Notes: generated by a model from the letters alone, not told the origin. 64,000 nt of DNA from an uncultured Acidimicrobiales bacterium (GCA_937925335.1 CALEWY010000034.1:17178-81177), one strand, 5' to 3'; shown: positions 34,055 to 43,520, numbered from the stretch's first letter. Made by a program: numbers and translations.

Positions 34055-35202
34055 CGATTGAGCACACCAAGCGTGCGGTCGATCACCGCATCGAGGATCG
34101 GTCGACTCGTTGCCACGTTCATCCGGACGAACGACTCGCCGCCGGGGCCGTAGGTCAGGCCGGTGCTCAACGCCACCTTCCCCTCGGTCAGCAAGGTCTC
34201 CGATGGCTCCGCCCCAAGGTCGTAGGCCGACACATCGAGCCACGCCAGATAGGTCGCTTCTGGAACCTGCCAGACCACGCCGGGCGCCTCGGAGGCGAGC
34301 CGTGACGCGAGGTGATCGCGCTGCGCGGTGAGATGCTTCTTGGTCGCCGCAAGCCACGGATCACCGTGTAGCCAGCCAGCGAGCGTCGCCTCTGCACCGA
34401 GCGTGTTGACCGCTCCAAGGACGTGGGTCGGAAGTTCATCGAGCTTGGCTCGAACGCCGTCGTGGGCCACATGGGCGACCGCACACCGGAGGCCGGCCAA
34501 GCTGAAGGACTTGCTCGCCGATGACATCGTCACCGTGCGGGTCGGGGCGAAGGGCTGGAAGGGCAGATGTACCGAGCCAGGGTGCAGAAGATCCGCCCAC
34601 ACCTCATCGCTCACCACGAGCAGATCGTGGCGTTCACACACCTCGGCCACCGCAGTGAGTTCCTCCGACGAGAACACTCGGCCCGTCGGGTTGTGCGGGT
34701 TGCACATCAACAGCATCTTCGTGCGTGGTGTGATGACCGATTCGAGCGTGTCAGCGTTCAGCCGCCAACCATCTCGATCCAGCGGGCATTCGATGATCTC
34801 GCGTCCGGCCGTTCCCATGATCGAGTTACGAAACGGCGGGTAGATCGGCGGCAACACCACGACGCCATCACCCGGTTTGGTCATCAACCACAACATCGTT
34901 TCGATGCCATGCAACACGTCGCAGAAGAGCCGCACGTCGCCTGCATCGATCGACCAACCGTGCTTGGCGTGCTGACGCTCAGCGAACACCTCGCCGAGCT
35001 GGTCACGAGCGACGTGGTTGTAGCCAAAATCGCCTCGATCGATCACGGCTTGGATCGCATCGAGGACGACCGGAGCCGGCTCGAGATCCATGTCGGCCAC
35101 CCACGCCGCCAACACGTCGTCGCCGTGTTTGCGCCACTTCACACCATCGAGCGAACGAAGACGTGTGAGGTCATGTGAAAGAGAGCCAGAGTCGAGAGCC
35201 AC
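34042..35202 (-). CDS. PLP-dependent aminotransferase/cystathionine beta-lyase (MalY/PatB type)
   Basis: 386 residues from GTG 35202, chosen because MalY/PatB proteins are about 390 long and start just before VKWRKHGDDVLAAWVADMD. The fold-type I PLP site is complete: PPIYPPFRNSI, NPHNPTGRVFS, SDEVWADL and SASKSFSLAGLRC, in which the Lys binds PLP. This subfamily cleaves cystathionine or other Cys S-conjugates and sometimes transaminates. The C-terminal 13 bp overlap the convergent DUF1501 gene. No methionine-synthesis neighbour is present, so the exact substrate is open. Confidence 0.9.
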   Translation of the reverse strand: MALDSGSLSHDLTRLRSLDGVKWRKHGDDVLAAWVADMDLEPAPVVLDAIQAVIDRGDFGYNHVARDQLGEVFAERQHAKHGWSIDAGDVRLFCDVLHGIETMLWLMTKPGDGVVVLPPIYPPFRNSIMGTAGREIIECPLDRDGWRLNADTLESVITPRTKMLLMCNPHNPTGRVFSSEELTAVAEVCERHDLLVVSDEVWADLLHPGSVHLPFQPFAPTRTVTMSSASKSFSLAGLRCAVAHVAHDGVRAKLDELPTHVLGAVNTLGAEATLAGWLHGDPWLAATKKHLTAQRDHLASRLASEAPGVVWQVPEATYLAWLDVSAYDLGAEPSETLLTEGKVALSTGLTYGPGGESFVRMNVATSRPILDAVIDRTLGVLNRYAR

Positions 35203-35246
35203 GCCGCATCGTTGCACACCATCTCGTCCGATCTCACACGAGTCAC

Positions 35247-35252
35247 TACCGT
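35247..35252 (+). promoter_or_regulatory. -10 box of the Gfo/Idh/MocA gene
   Basis: TACCGT at 35247-35252 lies 7 nt before the ATG at 35260 and supports that start over in-frame codons upstream. Confidence 0.5.
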
Positions 35253-35259
35253 CAGCGGG

Positions 35260-36540
35260 ATGGCGCAGCGTGCAGCTCAACAGCGAATTGCGGTCTTCGG
35301 CGCCGGGAGTCGTGGTCGGATCTACGCCGACCTCATCTCGACGCATTCACAAGGAGCACTCTCCGTCGTCGCGATCGCCGAGCCGCGACCGGACTGGCGA
35401 AATCAGACAGCGGATGCCCATGGCGTTGCCCAGAACGGCCGGTTCGAATCGTGGGAGTCACTCATCGCTGCCGGTGTCCTCGACGATGTCGACGCGGTGA
35501 TCAACACGACACCGGATCATGATCACGTCCATTCCGCCCTGCCCGTGATCGACGCCGGTCTTCCGATGTTGCTCGAAAAGCCGATGGCATCCAACGCCGC
35601 CGATGTCGCCCGCCTGGCGACCGCGGCGGCGGACCAAAACGCCGCACCGGTGTGGGTGGCGCACGTGCTTCGCTACACCACGTTCTTCGAGCGGGTCCAC
35701 GAACTCGTTCGCAATGGTGCGGTCGGCGACGTGATGGCGGTCGACCATGCCGAAAACATCGCACACTGGCACTTCGCCCATTCCTACGTGCGCGGCAACT
35801 GGGGATCGAGCGTCGGGTCGTCACCCATGATCCTGGCCAAGTGCTGCCACGACCTCGACATCATCTCGTGGATTCTCGATGAGCCCTTTGCAACCGCCTC
35901 GTCGGTTGGGTCCCTCGGATCGTTCAACTCAGCCAACGAACCGGAGGGAGCGACGGACCGCTGTACAGATGGTTGCACGGCCGCCCACTGCCTCTTCGAT
36001 GCTCGACCGTTCTACGGACGCGCTGGCGATCGCTGGCCGCTCAACATCCTCACACTCGAACCAACGGCCGAGGCCCGCTTGGCCGCTCTGCCAACCTCGC
36101 GATACAGCCGGTGTGTCTACCGATGCGACAACGACGTGCCCGATCGCCAGGCTTCGATCTTCACCACGGAATCAGGAGTGACGGTGTCGCTCAGCATCAC
36201 CGGGAACAGTCACACGGAAGGGCGCCGGCTTCGCATCGACGGCACACGCGGAACGATCGTTGCCCGCTTCGACCACGTCGATCCGTCCATCGAAGTGATG
36301 ACACACGGTGTCACCGCGACCAGCCGAGAGAGCGTCGATCTCAGCGGAGGTCACGGAGGCGGCGACACCGGAATCATCGAGACGATGGCATCAACGCTGC
36401 TCACCGGCACCACTCCCCCGTCGTCGACGATTGCAACGGCGGTTCCGAGCCACATGGCTGCGCTCGCCGCCGAACACGCTCGCTTGACCGCCACCGTCGT
36501 CGACGTCGCAGCGTTCACTCGCACGGCCTTCCAAAACTGA
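35260..36540 (+). CDS. Gfo/Idh/MocA family oxidoreductase
   Basis: 426 residues from ATG 35260. The Rossmann motif AVFGAGSRGRIYADL is at the N-terminus. MLLEKPMASNAADVARL carries the EKP motif with the conserved Lys, and VAHVLRYTTFFERVHELV follows. A short insertion rich in Cys (DRCTDGCTAAHCLFDARP, then SRCVYRCDND) interrupts the C-terminal domain; this Cys pattern is found in one subgroup of Gfo/Idh proteins and could bind metal. The protein probably oxidises or reduces a sugar or cyclitol with NAD(P). It diverges from the PLP enzyme gene, sharing a 57-bp intergenic region. Confidence 0.88.
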   Translation: MAQRAAQQRIAVFGAGSRGRIYADLISTHSQGALSVVAIAEPRPDWRNQTADAHGVAQNGRFESWESLIAAGVLDDVDAVINTTPDHDHVHSALPVIDAGLPMLLEKPMASNAADVARLATAAADQNAAPVWVAHVLRYTTFFERVHELVRNGAVGDVMAVDHAENIAHWHFAHSYVRGNWGSSVGSSPMILAKCCHDLDIISWILDEPFATASSVGSLGSFNSANEPEGATDRCTDGCTAAHCLFDARPFYGRAGDRWPLNILTLEPTAEARLAALPTSRYSRCVYRCDNDVPDRQASIFTTESGVTVSLSITGNSHTEGRRLRIDGTRGTIVARFDHVDPSIEVMTHGVTATSRESVDLSGGHGGGDTGIIETMASTLLTGTTPPSSTIATAVPSHMAALAAEHARLTATVVDVAAFTRTAFQN

Positions 36541-36564
36541 GCGCCGGGCGTCCAGGTCGGCTGG

Positions 36565-38343
36565 TCAGGCGCCCTCTTGCTCTTCGGCCAGAGCGAGCCA
36601 GCGCTCCTCGACCGCGGCAAGCTCGGTTTCGATCTCGGCCAACGCCGCTCCCGCAGCGGCAATCGCGTCATGGTCGGTGCCAGCGTCGACCAGCTCGGCC
36701 GTCAACCTGTCACGCTTCTTGGTGAGCCGAGCGATGTCCTTGTCGGCCTGACGGATCTCGTGGTTGATCGTGCTCGACGAGCGAGCGCCAGGCGCCTTCG
36801 CCTTCTTCGGCTTGTTCGCCCCGCTCTTCGCAGACTTGGCTGATCCACCGGGTGCCGCAGCCGCCGCCTCGGCTCGTCGGTGCTCATCCCAGGCGTTGAA
36901 GCCACCGGGGAACCGGACCGCAGAGCCGGACCCGTCGAGGATGAGCGCGTCAGCCACGACACGCTCCAAGAAGGCCCGGTCGTGGCTGACGACAACCACC
37001 GCTCCCGGCCAATCCTCCAGAAAGTCCTCGAGCGAACGAAGCGTTTCGAGATCGAGATCGTTCGTTGGCTCATCGAGCAACAACACGTTGGGCTTCGACG
37101 CCAACACGGTCAACAATTCGAGTCGACGACGCTCGCCACCAGACAACGTCGAGAGCTGCGCCCACTGCGCGTCTTTGTCGAACCAAAACGATTCGAGCAA
37201 CCGAGCGTCGGTCCAGTCCGGCTTTCGATCCGGCCCAGCGATCACCTCGCGAACACGAGCGTTCTGATCCAGCCCAGCGCCGAGCTGACGGTAGTAGCCA
37301 AGCTCGACCGTGCTTCCCCAGTTCACCGAACCACCGACGGGCTGGGTGCGCTTGGCCATGAGATCGAGAAGTGTTGTTTTGCCGGCTCCGTTTGGGCCGA
37401 CGATGCCAAGCCGCTCGCGCGGATCGAGCATGAGGTCCACACCATCGAGAATCGTCGCCCCGTTGGGAGCCTTCGCCTCGACTCCGGTCAACTCGATCAC
37501 CACGTCGCCTAGCCGGGGTGTGGGGAATTCAAGGTGCAGGTCGGCCGGGCGTGCCGGGCCCTCTGGCCGTTCGGCGATCAAGGCCTTGGCTGCGGCAACT
37601 CGGTACTTGGGCTTCGAGGTGCGGGCCTTCGCTCCACGGCGCAACCACTCGAGTTCGCTGCGGGCTAGGTTCCTCCGAATTGCGTCGGCGTCGGCCGCAG
37701 CAGTCGCCCGGTCAGCCTTGGCCGCCAGGTAGCTGTCGTAGCTTCCGTCGTGCACGTGCGACGTGCCCCGATCGAGTTCGAGCATGCGCGTTGTCACGCG
37801 ATCGAGCACATGCCGATCGTGGGTGACGAGCAAGAGGCCACCTCGATACGCCGCGAGAAAATCCTCGAGCCAGGCGATGCCGTCCAGATCGAGATGGTTT
37901 GTCGGTTCGTCCAGAATGAGGAGATCGCTGGGTGCGACGAGAGCCTTCGCCAACGCCACCCGCTTCTTCTCTCCACCGGACAATGCATCGGTCGACCGAT
38001 CGAACTTGTCGCCCATGCCGAGTTTGGTCAAAACCGATTCCGCCTCCCACGAGGCCTCACCCTCCCCGCCGCCGCCATCGCCACGAACGGCGTCGAGCAC
38101 CGTTCCTGCCGGAAGATCGTCCTCTTGATCGAGCATGGAAAGGCGAACGCCGCTGCCCGGGGTGACGGTGCCACCCTCTGGCGCAGTCCGTCCGGCGATG
38201 ACACGAAGCAGCGTGGACTTACCGGTTCCGTTGATTCCGACGACCCCGATGCGGTCGCCGGTCGAGATGGTGATCGACACGTCCTCGAACAGCGCCCGGT
38301 CAGGCCGGAACATTTCCACGGAGTCGACGTCGACAAGGATCAC
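36565..38343 (-). CDS. ABC-F family ATPase (Uup/EttA type)
   Basis: 592 residues, GTG start with a -10 box TAGCCT 6 nt upstream. Two ABC domains in tandem without membrane segments: the first has GINGTGKST, LSGGEKKRVALAKAL and LILDEPTNHLD; the second has GPNGAGKTT, LSGGERRRLELLTVL and LLLDEPTNDLD. The interdomain linker (LARSELEWLRRGAKARTSKP, preceded by a charged helix) is the P-site tRNA interaction motif. The C-terminus is an Ala/Lys-rich stretch followed by a coiled coil, as in Uup. ABC-F proteins act on ribosomes; the linker length favours Uup-type rather than antibiotic-resistance forms. Confidence 0.93.
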   Translation of the reverse strand: MILVDVDSVEMFRPDRALFEDVSITISTGDRIGVVGINGTGKSTLLRVIAGRTAPEGGTVTPGSGVRLSMLDQEDDLPAGTVLDAVRGDGGGGEGEASWEAESVLTKLGMGDKFDRSTDALSGGEKKRVALAKALVAPSDLLILDEPTNHLDLDGIAWLEDFLAAYRGGLLLVTHDRHVLDRVTTRMLELDRGTSHVHDGSYDSYLAAKADRATAAADADAIRRNLARSELEWLRRGAKARTSKPKYRVAAAKALIAERPEGPARPADLHLEFPTPRLGDVVIELTGVEAKAPNGATILDGVDLMLDPRERLGIVGPNGAGKTTLLDLMAKRTQPVGGSVNWGSTVELGYYRQLGAGLDQNARVREVIAGPDRKPDWTDARLLESFWFDKDAQWAQLSTLSGGERRRLELLTVLASKPNVLLLDEPTNDLDLETLRSLEDFLEDWPGAVVVVSHDRAFLERVVADALILDGSGSAVRFPGGFNAWDEHRRAEAAAAAPGGSAKSAKSGANKPKKAKAPGARSSSTINHEIRQADKDIARLTKKRDRLTAELVDAGTDHDAIAAAGAALAEIETELAAVEERWLALAEEQEGA

Positions 38344-38349
38344 GAGCCG

Positions 38350-38355
38350 AGGCTA
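38350..38355 (-). promoter_or_regulatory. -10 box of the ABC-F gene
   Basis: TAGCCT on the minus strand (38355-38350) lies 6 nt before the GTG at 38343. Confidence 0.5.
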
Positions 38356-38427
38356 CGGCTGCCCTACCAACTCCGGCGCAAGCGAGGACGACGAGGGATC
38401 ACCAGCCACGACGGCCAGACTGTGGGG

Positions 38428-39150
38428 ATGCCCGCAGCGACGCCGACGGTGGTGCCCCCGCTCCCCGTGAATCCCGCCGGCCGGGGGATCCGACTGCTCG
38501 GCCGTTTCGCTCGCGGCGTGCGATCGGTGTCCGCCCAGATCGAGCCGTACACCAACTGGTGGAGCGAGCAGAATCAGACCGTTCTGACCGAGGACGGCCC
38601 GCTCTGGGTCGTCATCGGCGACTCCACAGCGTTGGGAATTGGCGCCTCTGAGCCCGGCCGTGGCTATGTCGGTGTGGTCGCAGAGGAACGCGGCTACGGG
38701 GTGATCAACCTCGCCATGTCTGGAGCACGTGTCCGCGACGGGCTCGAGCGCCAGCTCCCTATTCTCGATGAGCTGCTCAGCACCGGCGTCGAACCCTCGC
38801 TCGTCACGATGTGCCTCGGCTCGAACGATGTCTTCTGGCGATCGGGCCGCCAAGCCGATGGAGCGCTCAGGGCCGAACTCGCCGAACTGATCGAGGGACT
38901 GCCCGCCTCTCAGGGGACTCCCAACAGCGCCTGTCGCGTAGCGGTCACGACCGTCGCTGGTGTCTCCGACCGGGCCAAGCTCGCGAACCGAGCGATCCGA
39001 CGCACCGCGGGCGAGGTCGGCGTGCCGGTCATCGATCTTTGGGATGAGGGCGACGAGCCACCGAGCGAGCGCATCGCGGCCGATCGATTTCACCCAAACG
39101 ATCTCGGCTACCGCCGAATGGCTGACGCCGTCATCGCCACGCTCGGCTAG
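38428..39150 (+). CDS. SGNH/GDSL hydrolase
   Basis: 240 residues from ATG 38428. The catalytic blocks of SGNH esterases are present: block I VVIGDSTALGIGA with the nucleophilic Ser, a block II Gly in NLAMSGARVRDGL, block III GSNDVFW (Gly and Asn), and block V DRFHPNDLGY with catalytic Asp and His. There is no clear signal peptide, although a basic, weakly hydrophobic N-terminus could associate with membrane. Likely a lipase, esterase or acyl-hydrolase. DUF3097 follows after 19 bp, probably from its own promoter. Confidence 0.9.
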   Translation: MPAATPTVVPPLPVNPAGRGIRLLGRFARGVRSVSAQIEPYTNWWSEQNQTVLTEDGPLWVVIGDSTALGIGASEPGRGYVGVVAEERGYGVINLAMSGARVRDGLERQLPILDELLSTGVEPSLVTMCLGSNDVFWRSGRQADGALRAELAELIEGLPASQGTPNSACRVAVTTVAGVSDRAKLANRAIRRTAGEVGVPVIDLWDEGDEPPSERIAADRFHPNDLGYRRMADAVIATLG

Positions 39151-39155
39151 CGCAC

Positions 39156-39161
39156 TAACGT
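39156..39161 (+). promoter_or_regulatory. -10 box of the DUF3097 gene
   Basis: TAACGT at 39156-39161 lies 8 nt before the ATG at 39170. Confidence 0.5.
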
Positions 39162-39169
39162 TTCCGCCG

Positions 39170-39985
39170 ATGTCTGGAATCTTGAGCGACCTCGACTTCG
39201 ATGGTGGCGGCGCCCGCCGCAAGCCGTCCTATCCCGATCAGCCGGCAGACAAGGGTCTCGTCGTCCGCCACCGAACGTCGGGGTACGTCGGTCCGATCAT
39301 GAAGTTCGGCGCCCAGTGGCTCACGATGAAGGACCAGAACGGCCGTGAGCACAAGCTTCGGATCGAGAAGGGCGCGTTCTCCGTGGGCGGCAAGACGGTC
39401 AACCTCGTCGCGCCAAAGGTCGTGATCGATCACACGACGACGATCACGGCGTCCGGTTCAATCGCCGCCGATGACACATCCGCGCGCGTCGCCCGCCCGA
39501 GCCGGATCCTCGTCGAGGGCCTCCACGATGCCGAACTCGTCGAGAAGGTGTGGGGCGACGATCTTCGATTCGAGGGTGTTGTCGTTGAGCCGCTGCACGG
39601 TGCTGACGACCTCGCATCGGTTGTCCGCCAGTTCGGCCCGCGAGGTCGGCGCCGGTTGGGAATCTTGCTCGACCACCTCATCGATGGAACGAAGGAAACC
39701 CACATCGCCAACACGATCGATCACCCTGACGTGTTGATCACCGGCCACCCATACGTAGACGTGTGGCAGGCCGTGAGGCCTGCCACACTTGGAATTCGCG
39801 CCTGGCCTGTCATTCCGAAAGGAACCGACTGGAAGACCGGAATCTGCCAGGCATTTCAGTTTGATGGTTCACCCGGGGAGCTTTGGAAGAAGATCCTTGG
39901 TGAGGTGAACAGCTACGCCGATCTCGAACCCGGCCTGGTCGGTGCGGTCGAACAACTCATCGACTTCGTCACCGCTCCAGACTGA
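39170..39985 (+). CDS. DUF3097 family protein
   Basis: 271 residues from ATG 39170. The sequence pattern MSGILSDLDFDGG at the start, SRILVEGLHDAELVEKVWGDD in the middle and DHLIDGTKETHIA, HPYVDVWQAVRP, AWPVIPKGTDWKTGICQAF near the end is that of DUF3097, a protein conserved in actinobacteria. The VEGLHDAELVEKVWG segment and the acidic LLDHLIDGTKE resemble the TOPRIM fold (Glu in a glycine turn, then DxD-like), so nucleic-acid binding or cleavage is conceivable. Function is not established. Confidence 0.88.
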   Translation: MSGILSDLDFDGGGARRKPSYPDQPADKGLVVRHRTSGYVGPIMKFGAQWLTMKDQNGREHKLRIEKGAFSVGGKTVNLVAPKVVIDHTTTITASGSIAADDTSARVARPSRILVEGLHDAELVEKVWGDDLRFEGVVVEPLHGADDLASVVRQFGPRGRRRLGILLDHLIDGTKETHIANTIDHPDVLITGHPYVDVWQAVRPATLGIRAWPVIPKGTDWKTGICQAFQFDGSPGELWKKILGEVNSYADLEPGLVGAVEQLIDFVTAPD

Positions 39986-40013
39986 GGTTGGTCAGCGCCC
40001 AAAGCTGTACGGG

Positions 40014-40856
40014 CTAGTTGCAGCCGACGACCGGTTCACCGTTGCTCGGCGAGATGTCGCCGCCGAAGCCGTTCGGCTGCTGTCCGCCAACCGACTGGTA
40101 GGCCGGAACCGAGCCGGTGAGCACGATGTCGTACGTGCCGTCACCGTTTGCGATGTTGGTCATCTCGACGTTCTCGCCGCTGCCGTTGAGCACCAGGTTG
40201 TCGATCGAGTAGTTGGCGTCCGGGATGAGGAACGTGAAGCCCTGCGATGTGGACGTCGTGTTGCGGATCTGGAACTGGAAGCTCCATGGGTTGGCACCGA
40301 AGGAGTCGATGACGAGCTCGTCACAGGCGTTGACGACAGGGGTCGTGTTGCCGGTGTTTCCGGTCTCGCCGTCATCGCCGCCGTCATCGCCGCCCCCCAT
40401 ATCAACATTGTCGAACGGCATCTGGATGGTCTCGGTGTGGTCGCCGGTGTCGGAGACGTAGGAGACGGTCACGTTGAGGAAGTGAGGAGCGGGAGCGTCC
40501 TCGGCGACGGTGATCTTCAGGGCGGTGTAATCAACCTCGGAGACCGACAGGGTGTCGTCGAAGTAGCCGCTCGAGTAGCCATCGACCGGGTAGGTCGGGT
40601 AGCTGACTTCAACTCCCTCGCCACCGGTTGCGGTGACCTTGAGCTCACGGGCCTCCGCGTGCAGCGATGTCCAGTTGATGGCGATCCACTGGCTGTCGCC
40701 GGGAGAGACCGAAGCGACCAGGGGTGACAGCGGGACGACTTGGGCGTCGCCGGTGCCAACATCGTTGAGGTCCTGAGCGCCGGCAACCGAGGCGGTGCCA
40801 GCCAGAATCAGGGCTGAGGAAACTGCTGCCGTAGAGGCAAGAAAACGTCGGATCAT
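40014..40856 (-). CDS. Secreted protein of unknown function
   Basis: 280 residues from ATG 40856 (a TTG two codons earlier is possible). A signal peptide ends at VAGAQ (about 27). The mature protein has two beta-rich regions separated by an acidic Gly-rich linker (MGGGDDGGDDGETGNTGN). Two Cys, one just after the linker (NACDEL) and one at the C-terminus (VGCN), could form a disulfide closing the second domain. I do not recognise the domains; cell-surface or extracellular location is likely. The leader 40863-40930 contains a possible AT-rich hairpin around 40894-40924 and no recognisable riboswitch. Confidence 0.75.
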   Translation of the reverse strand: MIRRFLASTAAVSSALILAGTASVAGAQDLNDVGTGDAQVVPLSPLVASVSPGDSQWIAINWTSLHAEARELKVTATGGEGVEVSYPTYPVDGYSSGYFDDTLSVSEVDYTALKITVAEDAPAPHFLNVTVSYVSDTGDHTETIQMPFDNVDMGGGDDGGDDGETGNTGNTTPVVNACDELVIDSFGANPWSFQFQIRNTTSTSQGFTFLIPDANYSIDNLVLNGSGENVEMTNIANGDGTYDIVLTGSVPAYQSVGGQQPNGFGGDISPSNGEPVVGCN

Positions 40857-40930
40857 GCTCAATGCATCGGTTCACGTACCCATCCAGGTTGAGGCAAAAT
40901 CCCCGTTCTGGGTGTTTTCGCCCAAGCAGG

Positions 40931-40977
40931 ACAACCGGTGTGACGTCCGCCTCATGGCCTACGTAACACCGGGTTGT
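40931..40977 (-). terminator. Long imperfect hairpin after the GGDEF-EAL gene
   Basis: Arm 40931-40946 and arm 40961-40977 are complementary over about 15 pairs with one bulged base and one mismatch, and a 14-nt loop. The hairpin starts 16 nt beyond the stop of the minus-strand GGDEF-EAL gene and fits a terminator. Confidence 0.65.
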
Positions 40978-40992
40978 TCTACTCACTCGGGC

Positions 40993-42588
40993 TCAGCCTT
41001 TGCGAGCAGGACGAGCGTGTTCGCTCGATGGCTCGAGCGCCGTCGGGTCGTCCTTTCGGCGGAGCCCACGCTCGGCAAACCACGAGTGGGGGTCGATCAC
41101 ATCGGCAGCAACCGGGGCGTTGAAGAGGTAGCCCTGCATGAAGTCGACACCGAGTGCACTCAGGCGGCTGAGCTGTTCGGTGTTCTCAACACCTTCGGCG
41201 ACCACTCGAAGGTCGAGTGCCTTTGCCATCGCAACGATCGCCTCGATGATGGCGACACTCGCCTGCCCGCTCTCCATCTCGTCGACGAAGCTCTTGTCGA
41301 TCTTCAGGGTCGAGACCATGTCGAACTCTTTGACGTAGCTCAGTGACGACTGGCCGGTGCCAAAGTCGTCGATGGCAAGGCCAACACCAAGCGCACGAAT
41401 CTCTCGAAGTGTCGACAGACCTTCCATGTGATCAACGATCACATCCTCGATGATCTCGAGAACGAGCTGCGTTGGATCGAGGCCCGACCAATGCAGCGCC
41501 TCGGCAACGATGGCCGGGAAGTTGGCGTCGAGCAGCTGCGCTTCGGCGACATTCACGCTCATACGAATCTTGCGGGCGTCGTCGCTCAGGTGATTCCAAA
41601 CGGCGGCCTGGGCGCAGGCTTCGCGCAGCACCAGTTCACCGATGCGGCTCATCATTCCGGTCTCTTCGGCGACAGCCAGGAACGTGTCCGGACCGATCAA
41701 ACCTCGCGATGGGTGCTTCCATCGCACCAACGCCTCAAAGCCGTAGAGGCGACGAGCCGCAGTGTCCACGATCGGCTGGTAGTTGACGACGAACTGTTCT
41801 TCGTCCAAGCCCTTGACCAGGTCGCGCTCGATGTCGAGGCGGTCGATCACTTCAAGCCGCTGCTCTTCGTCGAACACGGCGTAACCGGAACGGTTTTGTT
41901 TTGCCTTGTACATCGCCACGTCAGCGTCACGGACAAGGTCTTCCGGACGACGGACGTCATCAGGGCGAGAGATGGCAACGCCGATGCTGGTCGTGACGAC
42001 CTGAGCACCGCCGTAGAGCGACACGGGTTCGCTGAACTTCTTGAGGATCTGTTTTGCGACTGCGATCACCGACGCGTCGGTTGCAAGGTCGCGAACGATG
42101 ACAACAAACTCGTCGCCACCAAACCGGCTGACCACGTCACTACCGCGAACACATGACTGCAAACGACCCGAAACGATCCGCAAGAGTTCGTCGCCTGCGT
42201 CGTGCCCCATCGAGTCGTTGATGACCTTGAAACGGTCGAGGTCGAGGAACAACACACCGAGCACGGTGTCATCACGCCGGGAGATCTCAACCGATCGGTT
42301 GAGCTCGGCGAACATCGTCGGCCGGTTGACCAACCCGGTGAGCGCATCGTGGCGAGCGTTGTGTTCGGTTTGGACCAGCTGCAGAGCGTTGTCACGCTGC
42401 GCCCAGTTCTGCCAGAGGGCACCGGTTGCGCCACCGAGGGCGCCGAAGACGCCAATCACGGCTGAATACAAAAGCTCGGTCTCCGTCAGATCTTGCACCA
42501 CGAAGAGAACAACGACAGCAACAAGCGTCGTTGCCAAGCCGAAACCGAGCACGATTCCAGGAGATGCCGCGAGGCGGTTGTCCTGCAC
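40993..42588 (-). CDS. Membrane GGDEF-EAL cyclic di-GMP enzyme
   Basis: 531 residues, GTG start. Two membrane helices (about 12-31 and 38-57) precede a GGDEF domain with intact GGDEF at 157-161 and an RxxD inhibitory site five residues earlier (148-151). The EAL domain follows with EAL at 285-287, MSVNVAEAQL, VLEIIED, IDDFGTG, LKIDKSF and VAEGVE, so all metal and substrate residues appear present. It could both make and break cyclic di-GMP, with net activity set by signals. No PAS or other sensor domain is present apart from the membrane segment. Monocistronic, ending in a hairpin. Confidence 0.93.
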   Translation of the reverse strand: MQDNRLAASPGIVLGFGLATTLVAVVVLFVVQDLTETELLYSAVIGVFGALGGATGALWQNWAQRDNALQLVQTEHNARHDALTGLVNRPTMFAELNRSVEISRRDDTVLGVLFLDLDRFKVINDSMGHDAGDELLRIVSGRLQSCVRGSDVVSRFGGDEFVVIVRDLATDASVIAVAKQILKKFSEPVSLYGGAQVVTTSIGVAISRPDDVRRPEDLVRDADVAMYKAKQNRSGYAVFDEEQRLEVIDRLDIERDLVKGLDEEQFVVNYQPIVDTAARRLYGFEALVRWKHPSRGLIGPDTFLAVAEETGMMSRIGELVLREACAQAAVWNHLSDDARKIRMSVNVAEAQLLDANFPAIVAEALHWSGLDPTQLVLEIIEDVIVDHMEGLSTLREIRALGVGLAIDDFGTGQSSLSYVKEFDMVSTLKIDKSFVDEMESGQASVAIIEAIVAMAKALDLRVVAEGVENTEQLSRLSALGVDFMQGYLFNAPVAADVIDPHSWFAERGLRRKDDPTALEPSSEHARPARKG

Positions 42589-42743
42589 TCTCTCAATAAC
42601 GGCAGTGCGGACACAGAATTGAGGAGTCTGGGACCGGGCAAAACTGTTCAGGCGGGCTGCTCAGGATTGCCTGACGCATCAGGGAACGAACCCGAACGCA
42701 GATCTCGCTTAGGAGAGGCCAATTCTGACCGATACTAAATGTG

Positions 42744-43520
42744 ATGCCGCCCGAAGGTGCCCGAACCCCCGATCTCGCAACGAGCCGACACGCTCAGTTG
42801 GCCGAGGCTTTCGAGATCTTCGCGCGCGGCATGGGACCCTTCATCGACGAGGGAATGTCGGACTATTTCGCCGATGAACTGAGCTGGGCTGAGACCGCAG
42901 CCAACCGAATGGGTCGCCCCACCGAACACGGCGCAACCGACCCACTGTTCCAACTGCTTGTGCTGCGGCGCTTTTGGGGCCCGGTCTTTGCTGACCACTT
43001 CGGACAGGATCTCCGGGGGCTGATCGGCCAGATCATCGAAGCGCGAAATCTCTGGGCGCACTTCAGCCTTCCTGACGACACGGCCTACCTCGACCGCATC
43101 CTCTTGTCGATCGAACGTGTGCTTGCACCCGTCGCCCCCGACACGGTGTCAAGCCTCCGCGCCGTTCGAACCCGACTCAAGAATCCGGTGTCGGGCGATG
43201 ACGCATCCGACGATGCCGAACAGATCGACACGCTTGGCCTGCAAGAACAACTCGCTGAAACCGAAGGCGCCTTCCAGGACTTGCAAGACAACATGACCGA
43301 CCTCGCTGACGAACTGCAGCAGAGTCGCAAAGCAGCCGCCAACAAGCAACTGCGCATCGCCGCGATCGAACGCCAGCTCAGCGAAGTGCACGGTCGATCC
43401 GACGTACTGCAGACCTACCTCGAGGCCGAGCGCTCGAGCCGAAACCGGATGGAGTGGCTCTTCGTCGCGTTCATCACGGTGATGCTGGTCGTCATGATCA
43501 TCATCTCGCTGCAGTCGTAG
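42744..43520 (+). CDS. Swt1-type HEPN protein with C-terminal membrane anchor
   Basis: 258 residues from ATG 42744 (a GTG sits directly before it). The first ~130 residues are helical and end in the segment EARNLWAHFSLPDDTAYLDR; the R-x4-H pattern (Arg 101, His 106) and the RNxWAH wording match Swt1-like HEPN domains, many of which are RNases. A coiled coil follows (about 155-230), then one hydrophobic helix at the very C-terminus (LFVAFITVMLVVMIIISL), so the HEPN domain would be held at the inner face of the membrane. No adjacent antitoxin nucleotidyltransferase or kinase is present. A role in stress or phage response is possible but unproven. Confidence 0.75.
   Translation: MPPEGARTPDLATSRHAQLAEAFEIFARGMGPFIDEGMSDYFADELSWAETAANRMGRPTEHGATDPLFQLLVLRRFWGPVFADHFGQDLRGLIGQIIEARNLWAHFSLPDDTAYLDRILLSIERVLAPVAPDTVSSLRAVRTRLKNPVSGDDASDDAEQIDTLGLQEQLAETEGAFQDLQDNMTDLADELQQSRKAAANKQLRIAAIERQLSEVHGRSDVLQTYLEAERSSRNRMEWLFVAFITVMLVVMIIISLQS

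Noticed and set aside
40863..40990. Cyclic di-GMP riboswitch next to the GGDEF-EAL gene
   Set aside because: I could not find the conserved GEMM core on either strand; the main structure there is better read as a terminator.
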